A stretch of 22,853 nucleotides of DNA, taken from positions 1 through 22,853 of the forward strand of contig JAEUNN010001189.1 in assembly GCA_016791085.1 (NCBI GenBank), given 5' to 3'. Source of the stretch: Rhodocyclaceae bacterium (GTDB taxonomy: Bacteria; Pseudomonadota; Gammaproteobacteria; Burkholderiales; Rhodocyclaceae). The notes beneath the pieces are model-generated. The model did not search any database. It was given only the letters and a program-made list of their open reading frames with translations, and had not been told where the DNA came from. Shown piece by piece: positions 1 through 8,192 of the stretch. Within the stretch, counting starts at the first letter, position 1; each line of letters opens with the position of its first letter. A program made the position numbers and the translations under genes.

Positions 1-83
1 TGCTCGACCGGCTGCTGCATCACGCCGAGTCCATCGTTATCGAAGGCCGCAGTTACCGCATGCGCGATCAGGACGCGATCTGA
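1..83 (+). pseudogene. istB: IS21-family IstB-like ATPase, C-terminal tail (partial at window edge)
   Basis: The reading frame that starts at position 3 and stops at 81-83 encodes 26 residues beginning LDRLLHHAESIVIEGRSYR. This matches the conserved end of IstB, the AAA+ helper ATPase that works with the IstA transposase of IS21 elements; the run LLDRLLHH followed by a short strand and SYR is typical. Only the tail is in the window, so I cannot tell whether the gene is intact to the left. No matching IS end is obvious in the following few hundred bases. It marks the left side of the Ter island as a mobile-element junction. The short length limits confidence. Confidence 0.65.
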
Positions 84-548
84 TCTGACCTCTGCCACCC
101 CGCCGTACCCGCTCCCGCGCAAGGCCGATCGGTGTCGCGTCCGAGCGACGTTTCATTGATCCCCAATTTGCCGGTTCCCTGGCTTCTCGGCGCGTCAGCT
201 TACGGACTCCGCTACCGACATGTCACCTACCGGGCTCCCTGATTCGAACCCATACCGGCCTCGCCACCGACCAGTTTCTGATCGGCAATTTCGCGCCGGT
301 TTCGCGTCGGCGCCCACACACCCCAGCAAAACAGGTAAAATCCACCCCGTCTTGAACCCCCGAACCCGCCCGTTCTGCCCCCCTCCGGCTGGCTCGTAAA
401 TGCCGCACATCCCTGGCTCTTTTATGCCGGTCAATGACAGCCGGCCCTAGTCAAGCGCGCAAAGCACCTCCAAGGCGGCGCCAGCCGCCCGCGTTTTTCG
501 GCGCGTCCAAAGAGCGAATGCGTTGGTTGCGCGCGCCCCCACGCTATT

Positions 549-587
549 CCAAGGCTGAATGCGGCAGGATGCGGCATTCAGCCCTGG
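549..587. repeat. Inverted repeat, 13 of 14 paired positions
   Basis: The arms at 549-562 and 574-587 pair over CCA, one mismatch, then GGCTGAATGC with GCATTCAGCC, around an 11-nt loop. The word GCATTCAGCC recurs at about 1015-1024 just before the larger hairpin at 1045-1107. No T-run follows on either strand, so it does not look like an intrinsic terminator. It could be the end of a small non-autonomous element or an operator; the sequence alone does not decide. Confidence 0.5.
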
Positions 588-1044
588 AGACCCTGTGCGT
601 TGTCGCACTACTGGCCGATCTGGAAAGCCGTGCTTCCTGAATAACCGCCACTTATTTATGACTATCAAAAATCCGTTAATTACTCGCTCGCCCCATCCGA
701 CCTTTGAACTCGCCTCAATTTTTCTCTACCAATTTGCGACTGCCTATCGCGCCAGAGTCTACAATTAATTGCCACTAACGAATCGCGCCAGTCACTTATC
801 TGGATGTGGCGACAGGCGCTGCTCTGCCTTCGCCCTGGCGGCCGCACCGCCCCAGAGAAACCTGGCTCTTTTTAATTCCGAGTGGATTGCGCCGTTTTGA
901 CGGGTGCGGCATGGACGACCACGACCGGCAAGACAAACCGCAGTGCCGGCGCTGACTTCCGTCGCTAAAGGACGCCACGTGCTATTGTTTCCAAGGCGGA
1001 AGACGACACGTGCCGCATTCAGCCTTCTTGGTCCAGCGTATGGG

Positions 1045-1107
1045 GGCGAAGGCGGTATCAAGGGTGCGCGTCGCCGGGCTACGCCCGCCCTTGACACCGC
1101 CTTCGCC
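1045..1107. repeat. Long inverted repeat with inner hairpin (20-bp arms)
   Basis: The arm at 1045-1064 is complementary to 1088-1107 over 20 positions with a single G-T-type mismatch. The 23-nt interior holds a second hairpin (CGGGC, TAC, GCCCG). The whole unit could extrude as a cruciform or fold as a long RNA hairpin. No U-tract follows and the integron attC core motif GTTRRRY is absent, so neither terminator nor attC fits well. It may be a palindromic extragenic repeat or the remnant of a mobile element's secondary structure. Confidence 0.6.
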
Positions 1108-1350
1108 GCCAAAAACCGCCCTGACCGACGCACCTGGATTTCGATAGAGGCAAAATTGCGGAAGGCGCTATGAATCGCGCGTAGCAGTAAGCCCGGACGG
1201 ATCCGTACATCCGCCGGACGCGCACAAAGGGCGCACACATCGTCACGCGCAAGTCGGCACTGGTGCGCCACGAATTGCCGCGGTCGACGTTATTCGAATC
1301 TTGACAGGCTTTTTCCTCTTTGTTCCCGTTGCGCGCCTGCCGTGCGCGCG

Positions 1351-2616
1351 TCAGTTCGCATACCGGTGAGGGTTGTGGCGGTTGACTTCGGCCGCGCGCG
1401 GCGCGAGTTCGCCCTTAAACACCGCGGGGCCGTCCATCGAGATGGATATTTTGTCGCCCTTGCGCGTGAGCCACGGCGTCCATTCGGAATCGGGTTCGGA
1501 AGTCTGGCCAGACGGAGACAGGCGGATCGAATCGCCGTCGATCTCCACGAGGCCGATCACATAGGTGTAGACATTGGCGAGCCGGGCCTGCGGCGTGTTG
1601 GTGAAGTCGAACGCGCATTCGACGATCTGGTCGCCATATTCCATGACCATTTTGGGCGCCAGCGCACCGACCGAAACCTGGCCGTTGGCAACGGCGGAAT
1701 AGACGCTGAAAACGAGTGCGACTGCACCTCCGCACAGTTGTCCGATTCTAGGATTGACTTCCACGGTTTCCGTGGCGGGGGCGGCCGCCGACGCGCTCGT
1801 GACGTCGCCCAAATGGCGCACGAACGGCGCGCAATCGAATGCGCCGGAACGGTCTGGAGCCTGGATAAAAATCATTTTGCCGTTCGGAAGCAGCAAACCT
1901 ACGCGCAGATCGAGGTCGTCGTTATCGCCGCTGGCGTCGCCGTTGTCTGTCCATGTCGCCTTGACGACGATCTTGCGTGGTGCGCCTGCGCTTTTTTCGA
2001 GCGAAATGCGGTGCGTCTGCTGGGGTTTGGTCAGCGTGATTTTCGACAGCGACACTTTCGGCGCCGGCGGCGGCGCTGCCGCCGGTGGGGCGGCTTGTTC
2101 GACCGTGCCGCCGAAATGCTGCACCAGCGCGTCGAGACCGCCGTTGAACCCCTGTGCGACGGCATTGATCCGCCATTGACCATCCTTGCGGTAGAACTCC
2201 AGCAGCATCACGGCGCGTTCGGCCGCGAAAAACGCGCCCTGGAAGGGAAACGCCACCATGGCGCCCGGCGCACTCAGGCTTGCCTGGGAAGCACCGAGGG
2301 CGCTCATGACGCCGACGCCGTCTATGGCCAGCGTGACGACCAGCGCATCTATCGCCGCCGGCAGGCGCGCGAAGTCGAAGCGGAAACTCGTGGGACCAGC
2401 AAGTCTGACGCCACCGCAGGGGCTTTCAGGCTGGTTGAAAAAGGTCATGTAACGCTCGTCCGACAGCTTGCGCCGCCCATCGAGGCCGAAACAGGCGACG
2501 TCGATGGCAAGTCCGCCGGCGGCGATGGCCAGATCCAGTGTGAAGGGCTGCTTGTCCAGGCCGAATTCGGCTAGCCGGCAGCGCTGTCCGCGTGCGAGGG
2601 TGTGCATGTCTGGCAT
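1351..2616 (-). CDS. terA: TerA-like protein, two TerD-superfamily domains
   Basis: The 421-residue protein has the length and build of TerA. An N-terminal TerD-like domain (about 1-170, with FNQPES and the C-terminal WRINAVAQGFNGGLDALV signature) is followed by a Pro/Ala-rich linker (about 172-186) and a second, divergent domain (about 187-421). Neither domain keeps the GDNRTG calcium-binding motif seen in the other TerD proteins of this window. The second has an acidic stretch, DNGDASGDNDDLDL, that could still bind metal. The ATG at 2614-2616 is preceded by AAGG at suitable spacing. It is the last gene of the minus operon, 46 nt after the kinase, whereas in enterobacterial clusters terA sits between terZ and terB. 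The family is linked to tellurite, colicin and phage resistance; its exact biochemical role is unknown. Confidence 0.85.
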   Translation of the reverse strand: MPDMHTLARGQRCRLAEFGLDKQPFTLDLAIAAGGLAIDVACFGLDGRRKLSDERYMTFFNQPESPCGGVRLAGPTSFRFDFARLPAAIDALVVTLAIDGVGVMSALGASQASLSAPGAMVAFPFQGAFFAAERAVMLLEFYRKDGQWRINAVAQGFNGGLDALVQHFGGTVEQAAPPAAAPPPAPKVSLSKITLTKPQQTHRISLEKSAGAPRKIVVKATWTDNGDASGDNDDLDLRVGLLLPNGKMIFIQAPDRSGAFDCAPFVRHLGDVTSASAAAPATETVEVNPRIGQLCGGAVALVFSVYSAVANGQVSVGALAPKMVMEYGDQIVECAFDFTNTPQARLANVYTYVIGLVEIDGDSIRLSPSGQTSEPDSEWTPWLTRKGDKISISMDGPAVFKGELAPRAAEVNRHNPHRYAN

Positions 2617-2662
2617 GGCAATAACCTTGTTTGTTCATGAGGAAAGGCAGCGTTTCGGGTGC

Positions 2663-4165
2663 TCAGTTGCCGGCCATCTGCACGACGACCAGGCGCCCGC
2701 CTGGTTCCGGCGAGAGCAGGATTTGCGCGCCCTCGTCGAGCAGTACGCGGGCGCCGGCCGGTACGTCCTGGCCGCCGCGCAGATCGCGCATGCGCGGCAG
2801 TCGCTCATTGACGAGAAACCAGTCGCCGCTGTGCTCGATGAAATAGCCGACGCGCTTTGCGTCATTAGCCGATAGCTTTTCGTTCGGGAACACGAAACGG
2901 TTTTCGTGCCAGCGGAACACGGATTGCCCGCTATAGACCATCACGCGGTGATTGTCCGGCAGGAACTTGCCCTTGGTGTGAGATGAATAAAGGTTCAGGA
3001 CCGGCAGCTTGCCGCGGTGGGGCGTTCCGCAGAACGGACATCTGGGGGCCTGTTTGTTGTCGAAGGCATACCATTTCTGGCCGCAGTTCGGGTTACTGCA
3101 GGGTTGCAGCAGATCGACGGTTTTCACGAGCGCGGTTTCCCATTCGTCCGCGGTCGGCCGTTTCGAGGCATCGTGCAAGCCGTCGATAAAGGCGCGTTCG
3201 AAAAGGCCGGCCAGATAGGGGCCGGTTACCTTGTAGGGTATTTTCGCGGTGTCTTTCCAGGGCAGTTCGCTTTCCTTTAGATTCGCTGCGTTGACGCGAT
3301 TCGACGTATCGGTGGGATGTTCGACGAAAAGTGCCCGCGCGCCCATCATGAGTTCTTCGTCGCGCTGCGAATCGTCCGGATCGTGGATTTTGTCGCCGCG
3401 CAGCGGATGTCGGTAGAGCAAATACATGTAGATCAATACCGCCAGCGCATGCAGGTCGGTAGTGCGCGAAGGCAACTTGCGTTTCTCGTCATCCTTGGCC
3501 AAGTGGCTAGTCATGACGACTTCGGGGGCGATGAAATCGGGCGTGCCGATCACGGCCGGCGGGTGGCGCCCCGGCACGACCAGCCCGTCGATGTCTATCA
3601 GGCAGGCTTGGCCCGTAGTCGGATCAATCAGGCAATTGTTGTAGCCAAGGTCGGAGTGGCTGAGCCCGGCCATGTGCATGCGGCGCACCGCGCGTGCCAG
3701 CATTACACACACCTTCAGGTGACGCATCCAGTCGCCCAGTTCGCGCTGGTCGAGGAACTTGGTGCGATGGCCGGGCGTGGCGAACCATTTGCCTACCTTT
3801 TCCTTACGTCGTATGCCCAGCATGTCGTTATTGCGTGAGCCGAATTCGAAGAAAAAACAGTCGCGGTAGAACGGCACGACGACGCCGAGGCGCCCCTCGT
3901 ACTCGACCACGGCGGTCGGCCAGCAGTACAGGTTGCGCAGGTAGTCCCCGCCCTCCTGATTGAAAATCTTTTCGCGGTAGCGGCCTGTGATTTCGAGCAG
4001 CCGGTCGCGCGCAAGGGAATCTGCCTTTTCGCGGAAGAACGCAACGACATAGCCGCCGTCGGGCGAGAACATGACGTCCTTTACGCCACCCTGGGCCTTG
4101 ATTTCGTTGATGAAGCGAACCGTCGAGCCATCGCTGGCGATCAGCGTCACTATGTTTGCGGCCAT
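2663..4165 (-). CDS. Ser/Thr protein kinase-like protein with zinc ribbon (TerY-P triad kinase)
   Basis: The 500-residue protein carries kinase signatures: catalytic loop HSDLGYNN (170-177, Asp172 and Asn177), metal-binding DIDG (191-194) and APE (213-215). The usual Gly-rich loop and VAIK lysine are not obvious; the matching segment reads VVAFFREK (about 40-47). After the kinase fold come four cysteines in CxxxxC...CxxC form (356, 361, 376, 379), a zinc ribbon. The last 110 residues look beta-rich and faintly FHA-like (inference). The ATG is preceded by TGAGGT with good spacing, 8 nt after the phosphatase stop. With the adjacent PP2C enzyme and VWA proteins it forms the known TerY-associated phosphorylation triad, predicted to control Ter complexes by reversible phosphorylation. 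Confidence 0.85.
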   Translation of the reverse strand: MAANIVTLIASDGSTVRFINEIKAQGGVKDVMFSPDGGYVVAFFREKADSLARDRLLEITGRYREKIFNQEGGDYLRNLYCWPTAVVEYEGRLGVVVPFYRDCFFFEFGSRNNDMLGIRRKEKVGKWFATPGHRTKFLDQRELGDWMRHLKVCVMLARAVRRMHMAGLSHSDLGYNNCLIDPTTGQACLIDIDGLVVPGRHPPAVIGTPDFIAPEVVMTSHLAKDDEKRKLPSRTTDLHALAVLIYMYLLYRHPLRGDKIHDPDDSQRDEELMMGARALFVEHPTDTSNRVNAANLKESELPWKDTAKIPYKVTGPYLAGLFERAFIDGLHDASKRPTADEWETALVKTVDLLQPCSNPNCGQKWYAFDNKQAPRCPFCGTPHRGKLPVLNLYSSHTKGKFLPDNHRVMVYSGQSVFRWHENRFVFPNEKLSANDAKRVGYFIEHSGDWFLVNERLPRMRDLRGGQDVPAGARVLLDEGAQILLSPEPGGRLVVVQMAGN

Positions 4166-4173
4166 GTACTACC

Positions 4174-5820
4174 TCAGTAGATGATTGCGATGGTGCGATC
4201 GTCGTGATTGCCCTGCGACCAGAAATCCAGCCAGTCGAGTAATTTCTGCCCCTGCGCCGCACCCGCGAGTCCCGCGTTGGCTTCGAGATCCTCCCAAAGT
4301 GCGTTCCAGGCATCCAGATTTGCCAAGCGTGCCTCGGTTTCGAATTTGGGGTCGGACACGCCATCGGTCATGAGCACGAACGCCGTGAAGTCGTCGCACA
4401 GCGTAAAACGCGTGCGCTTGTTCAGCGCCTCCTGGGTGACTTCGTTCTTGTCGAGAAAGCGCGTCTGACCTGAATACTCGCCGGCATCGACTTCACCCAG
4501 CAGTTCGACACTCTGGTCGCGGCGGTACACGCCGACCGCGCCGTCGCCGACCCAATAGGCCGCGCACAGCCATTGCGTGCCGAATTTTCGCGCGACGCCG
4601 ATCAGTAGTGTCGTCGCGAGTTCCTTGACCGCGCTGATCCGGTCGGAGCACGCCTGTGCTTCGTCGACCAGAGCGCGCATTGCCATGTAGGCGGCGTGGC
4701 CGACAACCACGTAAAGCGCGTTCTGCAGCACGCGCCGCGCGTGGCTTGCGGCCTCGTCACTGGCCGCCTCCTGTACGGCCAGCACTGCGGCGGCAACCTT
4801 TTCGCCAGCCTCGCCGGCAAGCGCCTGCTTGACGTGGGCGCCCGCGGCGCGTACGGCAAGCTGCGAGCCGCGGCGCGAAAATTGCGCGCTGCCTGCACCG
4901 TCCGCGACGATGCCTACGTACCAGTCGCCGTCGATATCGTGGTGGATCAAAAAATCGTCGTCGCAGCAACTTCCGACATGGGCGTGCGAGCGCCCGCGCT
5001 TGCGCGCCGCTACGACACGGCGTAGCGGCCCAACCAGGGTTTGTTCGGCTTCGTCGGGCTTCCAGAACGGATCGGCGGTGTCCGAAGGCAGGTTCTTCCA
5101 CAACAGCTTGGGATCGGCGTTCACGTACAGGCGCAGCACGGCAGGGCGCCGCGCTTCCGGGGGATCGTCCGCATACCGATAGTGCAAAGGAATCGAAAAT
5201 TCGCCACTGCGGTGCGGCGTTCCTTCGGCGCGGCCGGTCACAAGGTCGAATTGAAGTCCAAGATCGGGCGGCATGAGGACATCCACGAGCCGCACCAAGG
5301 CGCTTGCAGGCTCCCAGGCCAGCGCTTCCGAATACATCTCGGACTGGCGCGCATTGCGCAGTTTGAAGGCGGGTACGGGAAGTTCGCGCAACTTGGCCGG
5401 TAGCAGATTGCCGGGCGCAGGGGCGGAGGCGCCTCCCGCTACGGACTGTGGCTGGTTGGTTGGAGCAATGGGTGGCGACATAGATTGTTCCGAAACGGAT
5501 GCGCAAATTGGCGCGGGATCGGCGGCAGGCACGGGAGGAGCCGGCATAGACACTGCTAGCGCGGCAGCGGATGTGGCACTCGCCTCAGGCGTCGTGGCCG
5601 GAAGTGCGGGCGCAGCAGACTCGCCGAACACGGGCATTTCGAACTTCTTTACACTGGGTTTGGACAGATCGCCATTGAAGCGTTGCCAATCGTTTCGCAA
5701 TACGCGTTCCAGGGCGCTGAAACGCTTGGCCACTTCGGCGTCGGCAATAAACTGGGTAAGCCCGTCCTCGCCCACACCGTGCAAAATTGCCCGCGCATAG
5801 GCCTTGCGCGCCTCATCCAC
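4174..5820 (-). CDS. PP2C-family protein phosphatase with long N-terminal extension
   Basis: Of the 548 residues, the C-terminal half (about 278-548) is a PP2C phosphatase: CDDDF (286-290), VADGAGSA (305-312, metal-binding Asp307), GDG (425-427), MTDGVSD (484-490) and the closing DDRT (540-543). These Asp residues hold the two-metal centre that removes phosphate from Ser/Thr. The N-terminus has a helical segment (1-60), a Pro/Ala-rich linker (about 67-145) and a further domain (145-270) I do not recognise. The start is a GTG at 5818-5820, only 3 nt after the VWA gene's stop, so translation is probably coupled. It lies between the VWA/zinc-ribbon gene and the kinase, consistent with a kinase-phosphatase pair acting on the same target. 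Confidence 0.88.
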   Translation of the reverse strand: MDEARKAYARAILHGVGEDGLTQFIADAEVAKRFSALERVLRNDWQRFNGDLSKPSVKKFEMPVFGESAAPALPATTPEASATSAAALAVSMPAPPVPAADPAPICASVSEQSMSPPIAPTNQPQSVAGGASAPAPGNLLPAKLRELPVPAFKLRNARQSEMYSEALAWEPASALVRLVDVLMPPDLGLQFDLVTGRAEGTPHRSGEFSIPLHYRYADDPPEARRPAVLRLYVNADPKLLWKNLPSDTADPFWKPDEAEQTLVGPLRRVVAARKRGRSHAHVGSCCDDDFLIHHDIDGDWYVGIVADGAGSAQFSRRGSQLAVRAAGAHVKQALAGEAGEKVAAAVLAVQEAASDEAASHARRVLQNALYVVVGHAAYMAMRALVDEAQACSDRISAVKELATTLLIGVARKFGTQWLCAAYWVGDGAVGVYRRDQSVELLGEVDAGEYSGQTRFLDKNEVTQEALNKRTRFTLCDDFTAFVLMTDGVSDPKFETEARLANLDAWNALWEDLEANAGLAGAAQGQKLLDWLDFWSQGNHDDRTIAIIY

Positions 5821-5823
5821 GGC

Positions 5824-6870
5824 TCAACCCCGCGAGCGGCTGACGTCGAAATTGCCATCAGCGGGGCTCAGCGTCAGTTCGCGCTGGCAGCCAGGGCAGA
5901 TTGCCTTACCATCACCCTTGGTGCAGAAAATCTGCCCGCAGACGCAAGCCGCAAAGCCATAGGGTGCGCCACAGTGCGGGCAACCGGGCGAACCTATCAA
6001 CGCTTCGGTATTGATGGTCCGGGCATTGGCGCGCGTGTCGGAAAGGTCTTCGAAATCCTTTTCTGCCGCATACACGCCCACCAGGTTGTAGGCAGTGGCA
6101 TCGACGTGGAAATCGCGCGTCGCCATGGCGTGCTTCATGCGTTCGTACTTCATCAGATAGTGCAGGCGGGTGGTCTGACACTTGCCCGTGATGACCACAA
6201 AATCTTCATCGACGGCGGTGGCCTGGGCGATCGACTCGATCTTGGTCATGACCGAATCGTCGATCTTGGCCAGGTTGACCTTCGTGGGTTCACCCAATCC
6301 TATGCTGCGGCTCTGCGACCTGACGCTGGCGCTGATCCAGTCTATGAATTTCTTGAAGTCCTGCTCGGTCGCGCTTTCTATGCGTAGCACATCAGGCGTG
6401 ATACCGGACAGTTCTTCAAGCGCCGCGAACTGCCCTATGCCTATCGCGACGAGATTGGCGCGCGAGGCATAGTCGCGCTTCCAGCGCGCGACCGCGGCGC
6501 CCATGTCGTCGGTGCTCTTGCCGTCGGTCATCAGGAACACCAGCGGCTTAAAATCGCCTTTTTGCTGGACCGTCGTGCGTTTCACGTTCTGGTCGATCTC
6601 GCGCATCAAGTGCTCCAGCGCGGCACCTATGGACGTGCCGGAGCCCAGCGGCAGGCGCGGCGGATAAAAAGCCACCAGTTCGACGAGCGGTGCCACGGTC
6701 TTGGCGCGCCCGGCAAATGCGATCACCGACAGGAACGTCGTTTCGAGCGCGTAGGGGTCACTGCGCAGCGTCTTGATCAGACGCTCCATGCCTTCCTGAA
6801 GGCTGCGCAGGTTTTCGCCCGCCATGCTCTCAGAAACATCGATGACCAGAAATACGGGCAGGCGGCGCAT
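5824..6870 (-). CDS. VWA-domain protein with C-terminal zinc ribbon (TerY3-like)
   Basis: A von Willebrand factor A domain fills about residues 1-190. The metal-ion-dependent adhesion site reads DVSES (11-15), with Glu where the two TerY proteins have Gly, and TDGKSTDD follows at 115-122. A middle domain (about 195-285) precedes a cysteine-rich zinc ribbon (Cys 297, 300, 309, 311, 316, 325, 328). The start at 6868-6870 is chosen because AAAGGA lies just upstream and the protein then begins MRRLPVFLVID, as in TerY; a TTG at 6883-6885 in the same frame lies before the Shine-Dalgarno and is unlikely. Length is 348 residues. It sits third among the VWA genes, matching the terY3 position of enterobacterial loci. 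Likely a metal-dependent adaptor for the kinase/phosphatase. Confidence 0.85.
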   Translation of the reverse strand: MRRLPVFLVIDVSESMAGENLRSLQEGMERLIKTLRSDPYALETTFLSVIAFAGRAKTVAPLVELVAFYPPRLPLGSGTSIGAALEHLMREIDQNVKRTTVQQKGDFKPLVFLMTDGKSTDDMGAAVARWKRDYASRANLVAIGIGQFAALEELSGITPDVLRIESATEQDFKKFIDWISASVRSQSRSIGLGEPTKVNLAKIDDSVMTKIESIAQATAVDEDFVVITGKCQTTRLHYLMKYERMKHAMATRDFHVDATAYNLVGVYAAEKDFEDLSDTRANARTINTEALIGSPGCPHCGAPYGFAACVCGQIFCTKGDGKAICPGCQRELTLSPADGNFDVSRSRG

Positions 6871-6881
6871 GGCATTTCCTT

Positions 6882-7520
6882 TCAAACGACGATATTGACT
6901 TCCGGCGGAGGCGGCGGCAGATCGACCGACGCGGTGGCACCGCGGCTCTGACTATCCTTCGAGAAGGTGGCGGATACCCACTCGAAAAACTTGCTGAAGC
7001 TGGATGCATCCATGGTATCGAGGCTCACCACGTGTTCGGTCAGGCGCTTGAGTTGGGCCGGGTCGGCCTTCGGACCCGCAGCACAGGCGACAATTTTCGC
7101 AAAGCCGCAACTTTGCAGGCGCGGAATGACTTCGCTGAACGCCAGCGTGTCGGTCGGCTTGCCGTCGGTCAGGATGACGAGAATGGGCTTCCAGTCGCCC
7201 TTTTCAGCGCTGGTGGTCTTGCGTACGTCGCGCTGCACCTGTTCGAAGATGTGTTCCAGCGCCGCACCTAGCAGCGTGGCACCGGATTTCGGACAGGTGA
7301 TCTCAGGCAGCGTGACGTCTGCGACCGCGGTCATCGGCAGCACTTCCTTGATTTCCGAATCGAAGGTCGTGATCGCCAGATGCACGCTATCGAGCGCGTA
7401 CGGATTGCTCCGCAGCGAGGTGAGCAGCGCCTGGAGGCCGGCATTGACGGCGACGATGGGCTCGCCGTTCATGGACCCCGAAGTATCAATGCAAAGGTAG
7501 GTCAGTAATCGGCGGCTCAT
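6882..7520 (-). CDS. terY: TerY-family VWA protein (second copy)
   Basis: The 212-residue protein is a single VWA domain with an intact metal site: DTSGS at 12-16 and LTDGKPTDT in the middle. It ends in the tail DLPPPPPEVNIVV, nearly the same as the other TerY in this window. An upstream in-frame start would add 41 residues overlapping terX; the ATG at 7518-7520 is preferred because AGGTG precedes it and the protein then begins MSRRLLTYLCIDTSGSM, typical of TerY. It lies 8 nt after terX and 11 nt before the VWA/zinc-ribbon gene. VWA domains with this site bind partners through a divalent metal; TerY is predicted to act as a scaffold between Ter proteins and the kinase/phosphatase pair. Confidence 0.88.
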   Translation of the reverse strand: MSRRLLTYLCIDTSGSMNGEPIVAVNAGLQALLTSLRSNPYALDSVHLAITTFDSEIKEVLPMTAVADVTLPEITCPKSGATLLGAALEHIFEQVQRDVRKTTSAEKGDWKPILVILTDGKPTDTLAFSEVIPRLQSCGFAKIVACAAGPKADPAQLKRLTEHVVSLDTMDASSFSKFFEWVSATFSKDSQSRGATASVDLPPPPPEVNIVV

Positions 7521-7528
7521 GCCAGCAC

Positions 7529-8176
7529 CTAGATGTAATTGCGCATGATTTCGACGAAGCGGTCGGTTTCGTGCGGCATGCCGATGGCGCGAAAGGTCCA
7601 GCCATTGCCCTGGCGGCTGACCTCGGCGAAGGTCATGGAGCAATACCGCTGGAAGCTCGCGTCGCCGCTCACGTTGAAACGGCAGATCTCCTTCCCGCGT
7701 GCATCCACGGCACGGATGAAGGCGTTTTTGACACTGCCAAAAGACTGGTTCTTGGCCTTGCCCTCGTAGATCGACACAACGAAAATGATACAGTCGTATT
7801 GGGCCGGCATGTCATTAAGCTTGACGATGATCTGTTCGTCGTCGCCGTCGCCCGCGCCGGTGCGGTTGTCGCCAGTCAGCCAGATCGAGCCGGACGGATG
7901 TCGCTGCGAATTAAAAAAAACCACGTCGCCGCCAACCAGTGTAGCTCCGCCATTGGAACCGACCGAGCCGAGATTGTGAATTTTTCCGTCCTTGCCGAGC
8001 AGGAACGCTATCGCGTCGAGATCGTAGTCTTCTTCCTTTTTCCCGAACAGCGACCCCAAAAAGCCTTTTTTGGTTTCCGCGACATCCCATCCCAGCCCTA
8101 TCGTGACCACGGACAGATCGTGCTCGCCGTCCTTGCGCAGGTTGACGCCTTCACCCTTCTTCAAACTAACAGCCAT
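7529..8176 (-). CDS. terX: TerX-like TerD-domain protein
   Basis: The 215-residue protein is a TerD domain. It starts MAVSLKKGEGVNL, has TIGLGWD (25-31), an insertion KKGFLGSLFGKK (36-47), the acidic YDLDA (51-55) and the calcium-binding motif GDNRTGAGDGDDE (102-114). It is longer than TerD/TerE (191-192 residues) because of the insertion and an extended C-terminus ending MRNYI. GGAGAAGG precedes the ATG at 8174-8176. It is flanked by two TerY genes, which matches the Y1-X-Y2 order of the enterobacterial terWY1XY2Y3 operon, hence the symbol terX. It probably binds Ca2+ through the two acidic loops and partners the VWA proteins. The exact paralogue name is less certain than the family. Confidence 0.85.
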   Translation of the reverse strand: MAVSLKKGEGVNLRKDGEHDLSVVTIGLGWDVAETKKGFLGSLFGKKEEDYDLDAIAFLLGKDGKIHNLGSVGSNGGATLVGGDVVFFNSQRHPSGSIWLTGDNRTGAGDGDDEQIIVKLNDMPAQYDCIIFVVSIYEGKAKNQSFGSVKNAFIRAVDARGKEICRFNVSGDASFQRYCSMTFAEVSRQGNGWTFRAIGMPHETDRFVEIMRNYI

Positions 8177-8192
8177 GAGTCCTTCTCCGTGA

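Larger units (their letters stand above)
84..1350. other. 1.27-kb stretch without a supported gene
   Basis: Several open frames of 60-160 codons occur on both strands, but none has a good ribosome binding site, a recognisable domain or consistent codon use, and they overlap one another. The stretch is a mosaic with a locally AT-rich patch near 655-790. It contains two clear inverted repeats (549-587 and 1045-1107), annotated separately. A motif resembling a tRNA T-loop at about 240-250 is not embedded in a foldable tRNA. Its position between an IS21 tail and the 3' end of the minus operon suggests eroded mobile DNA, but that is inference. Confidence 0.6.

Noticed and set aside
236..262. Possible tRNA, because of a T-loop-like GGTTCGAATC on the minus strand
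   Set aside because: The flanking bases do not form the 5-bp T stem and no acceptor or anticodon arms can be drawn.
195..434. Minus-strand open frame of 79 codons, and overlapping frames over 195-768
   Set aside because: No ribosome binding site, no recognisable domain and mutual overlap on both strands; consistent with chance frames in GC-rich DNA.
1045..1107. Integron attC site
   Set aside because: Despite the fold and a nearby IntI-like gene elsewhere in the window, the R' core GTTRRRY and its partner are absent.
792..1271. 159-codon minus-strand frame
   Set aside because: It runs straight through the long palindrome, lacks a Shine-Dalgarno and has no coherent protein features.
1331..1349. 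GCGCGC hairpin just after the terA stop as a terminator
   Set aside because: The stem is only 6 bp and no T-run follows on the minus strand.
1342..2574. 410-codon plus-strand frame opposite terA
   Set aside because: It is the antisense shadow of terA, which has clear TerD-family homology and a ribosome binding site.
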